The notes under the pieces were generated by a model. The model had not been told where the DNA came from, ran no database searches, and worked only from the letters and a program-made list of their open reading frames with translations. The position numbers and the translations under genes are program-made. Below are positions 62,119 through 64,000 of a stretch of 64,000 nt of DNA, one piece after another; position 1 is the first letter of the stretch, and each line of letters opens with the position of its first letter. The stretch spans positions 4,458,001 to 4,522,000 of the forward strand of contig NZ_CM125436.1 in assembly GCF_052072235.1 (NCBI RefSeq), given 5' to 3'. The DNA is from Brevibacillus_D fluminis_A. GTDB lineage: Bacteria; Bacillota; Bacilli; Brevibacillales; Brevibacillaceae.

Positions 62119-64000
62119 TTGAAAAAGGGGACATTTTCCAAGCTGTACACACTCACGGCTGCGGCCGCGCTGGTCTCAAGCCTGCTTTTGCCGGCCGCAC
62201 CTGGCACCGCTTATGCAGACCGCGGCGTGGTTGATCTGTGGAAAGCCATCAAGCCGCTGACCACAATCGCCAGCGCCATGAACACCGGGGCTCACCCGGA
62301 TGACGAGCACAGTGCGGTGCTTGCTTACCTGTCATTGGGAAAAGGCGTCAATACGTTCAGCATCATCGCCAACCGAGGCGAAGGGGGACAAAACGAGATC
62401 GGCAGCGAACTGGGCAACGCCTTGGGGATCATCCGCACGCGCGAGCTGCAGGAAGCATCCAAAATCACGAACGTTCATCTGGAAAACCTCAGCGAAAAAA
62501 TCAACGACCCGATCTTCGACTTCGGTTTTTCCAAAAGCCCGGACGAAACGCTGGCAAAATGGGGCGAGCAAGTGGCCTATGAGCGGTTGATCCGCAAAAT
62601 CCGCACGCTGCGGCCCGATGTGGTCATTCCCGCTTTCTTGAATGAGCCTTCCACCCACGGCCACCACCGCGCCATCAACGTCATCACGGTGCGCGCTTTC
62701 AAAGATGCAGCCGATCCAACAGTCTTTCCCGAGCAGTTGAAGGAAGGGTTGTCCCCTTGGCAGGTGAAAAAGCTGTATCTGCCTGCGACCGAAAAAGATT
62801 ACACCGTGAGCGTGCCAGTCGGTACATATGACGAAATTTACGGCGCCTCCTATGTGCAGCTGGGCGAGGAATCCCGCTTCATGCACAAAAGCCAGGGGAT
62901 GGGGCGCATGTATGACGAAGGGCCTGGCAACAGCTATTACAAGCTGGATCAATCCGCGGTTCCGGCCAAAGAAAAGGAAAGCGATTTCTTCGACGGCATT
63001 GCCTACACGTTTGACGATTTGGCCAAAGAAGTGTCCGGTCAACCCGGCTCCGGCGAAATCGCTGCCGAGCTGAAAAAGCTGCAAAAAGACTCGGATGAAG
63101 TGATCGCTGCCTATCCACACTTTGCCGATGTCGCGAAAGAAGTGCACGACATGCTCGCCGATGTGCAAAAAACGGCAGCCGACGTGAAGGCAGCCAAGCT
63201 GTCGGCTGAAACAAAAACCGACCTGCTCTATCGCCTGAATGTCAAAGCTGACCAGCTGAACAAGGCGAGCGCAGAGGCGCTTTCACTCGTTGCCAAAGTA
63301 AAGCCGGATACCGGCGAGCTGGTGGCGGGCCAAACGACCAAAGTCACCGTCAGCGCCTACAACGGCGGCCACGAAACGATCGCCAACGTGTCGCTCAAGC
63401 TGAACGTCCCGAAAGGATGGCAGGCAAAAGCGCTGTCCAGCGCAAGCTTTGCGCAACTCGGCTACAACCAGACGGTCAAAACAACCTATGAAGTGACGGT
63501 TCCGGCCAATGCCGCCTTGTTTGAACCGTATGCGGCACCGTCGCTCACGGCTGACATCGGATACAGCTTTGCCGGTCAGGCCACACAAGTCCATGCCACA
63601 CCGTCTGATGCGGTCGCCGTCCTCCCGGCATTCTCGCTGGCACTGAGCCCAAGCGCAACCGTGCTTAACACACTGAAACCGCAAGATCCGGTGCCGGTCA
63701 AAGTCACGGTGAAAAACTACAACCCGGGCCCAGCTCAGGCAAACATCTCGCTGAACGTCCCGGACGGCTGGAGCGTTGAGCCGAAAGCAGCGCCGCTGTC
63801 CTTCTCGGCCAAAGGGGAAACCAAATCGGTCGCCTTCACGGTCAAGGCATCTGCTGCTGTCAAGCCTGACAAATACACCGTAACGGCCGTCGCGACGAGC
63901 AATGGCAAAGAAAGCCGTCACGGCGCGCAGGTTATTCGCTATCCGCATATCGGCACCACCTATTTCGTGCAACCGGCGCAGCTGGCGATCCAGGCGTTCG
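62119..64000 (+). CDS. Secreted PIG-L/LmbE-type deacetylase with NEW3-like domains (partial)
   Basis: More than 627 residues, running off the window. A signal peptide (MKKGTFSKLYTLTAAAALVS, then SSLLLPAAPGTAYA) leads into a PIG-L deacetylase: GAHPDDEHSAVLAYLSLGKG gives the zinc His and Asp-Asp, and EPSTHGHHRAINVITVRAF the second His cluster. From about residue 390, Ig-like NEW3/alpha-galactosidase-associated domains follow (KPDTGELVAGQTTKVTVSAY; LNVPKGWQAKAL). Outside the cell it may deacetylate amino-sugar polymers. The TTG at 62119 follows GGAGG by eight bases. Confidence 0.88.
   Translation, partial: MKKGTFSKLYTLTAAAALVSSLLLPAAPGTAYADRGVVDLWKAIKPLTTIASAMNTGAHPDDEHSAVLAYLSLGKGVNTFSIIANRGEGGQNEIGSELGNALGIIRTRELQEASKITNVHLENLSEKINDPIFDFGFSKSPDETLAKWGEQVAYERLIRKIRTLRPDVVIPAFLNEPSTHGHHRAINVITVRAFKDAADPTVFPEQLKEGLSPWQVKKLYLPATEKDYTVSVPVGTYDEIYGASYVQLGEESRFMHKSQGMGRMYDEGPGNSYYKLDQSAVPAKEKESDFFDGIAYTFDDLAKEVSGQPGSGEIAAELKKLQKDSDEVIAAYPHFADVAKEVHDMLADVQKTAADVKAAKLSAETKTDLLYRLNVKADQLNKASAEALSLVAKVKPDTGELVAGQTTKVTVSAYNGGHETIANVSLKLNVPKGWQAKALSSASFAQLGYNQTVKTTYEVTVPANAALFEPYAAPSLTADIGYSFAGQATQVHATPSDAVAVLPAFSLALSPSATVLNTLKPQDPVPVKVTVKNYNPGPAQANISLNVPDGWSVEPKAAPLSFSAKGETKSVAFTVKASAAVKPDKYTVTAVATSNGKESRHGAQVIRYPHIGTTYFVQPAQLAIQAF

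Overview
The window reads as chromosome of a Gram-positive, spore-forming-type member of the Bacillales, most like Brevibacillus. This is inferred from protein style, strong GGAGG ribosome sites, many TTG/GTG starts, a fairly GC-rich genome, and gene sets such as aco with AcoR and RbsR-led rbs. No rRNA, tRNA, phage or CRISPR array was seen. Most genes lie on the minus strand.

Layout: 1-3.9 kb holds a partial SDR gene, an SgrR-like regulator and a DinB protein. Between them sits an 829 bp transposon-like element (2492-3320) with Tn7-type ends, a perfect 5 bp target duplication and one P-loop kinase gene; it interrupts the tail of an acetyltransferase remnant. 3.9-13 kb is an acetoin/butanediol module: bdhA-acoL-acoC-acoB-acoA behind a sigma-54 promoter, with acoR, a LipL-type lipoyl enzyme and a DUF2277 gene upstream. 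13.1-13.4 kb is a palindromic dispersed repeat. 13.5-14.9 kb is a TetR regulon with four operators and an unlisted 28-residue membrane protein. 15-21.3 kb is a ribose operon (rbsR-D-A-C-B-K). 21.4-25.7 kb has a YcdB-like secreted protein, a chemoreceptor and a VOC protein.

25.8-35.9 kb is a 5-oxoproline/hydantoin-type locus: pxpB, pxpC, hydantoinase A and B subunits, and a divergent NCS1 permease. Both divergent promoters look sigma-54 dependent, and the nearby sigma-54 activator gene carries a one-base frameshift. 35.9-38.4 kb is a feo iron-uptake operon with a Fur-like box. 38.6-42.3 kb has two saccharopine-dehydrogenase paralogs flanking an orphan polyamine-type binding lipoprotein. 42.7-44.2 kb is a DHA2 drug exporter. 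45-49 kb is a thiamine operon (tenI-thiO-thiS-thiG-thiF) under a TPP riboswitch. 49-51.4 kb is gudB with a divergent GltC-like regulator.

51.4-56 kb carries RidA, a small membrane protein, an alpha/beta hydrolase with its TetR repressor, and a PhoX-type phosphatase. 56-57.1 kb is a gene graveyard. 57.1-59.5 kb is the most unusual locus: a LysR regulator divergent from a protein that fuses an IlvN-type ACT domain to a complete MFS transporter. 59.5-60.6 kb holds more copies of the dispersed repeat plus broken small genes. The window ends with a ParB-like protein, a GNAT enzyme and a secreted PIG-L deacetylase that runs off the edge.
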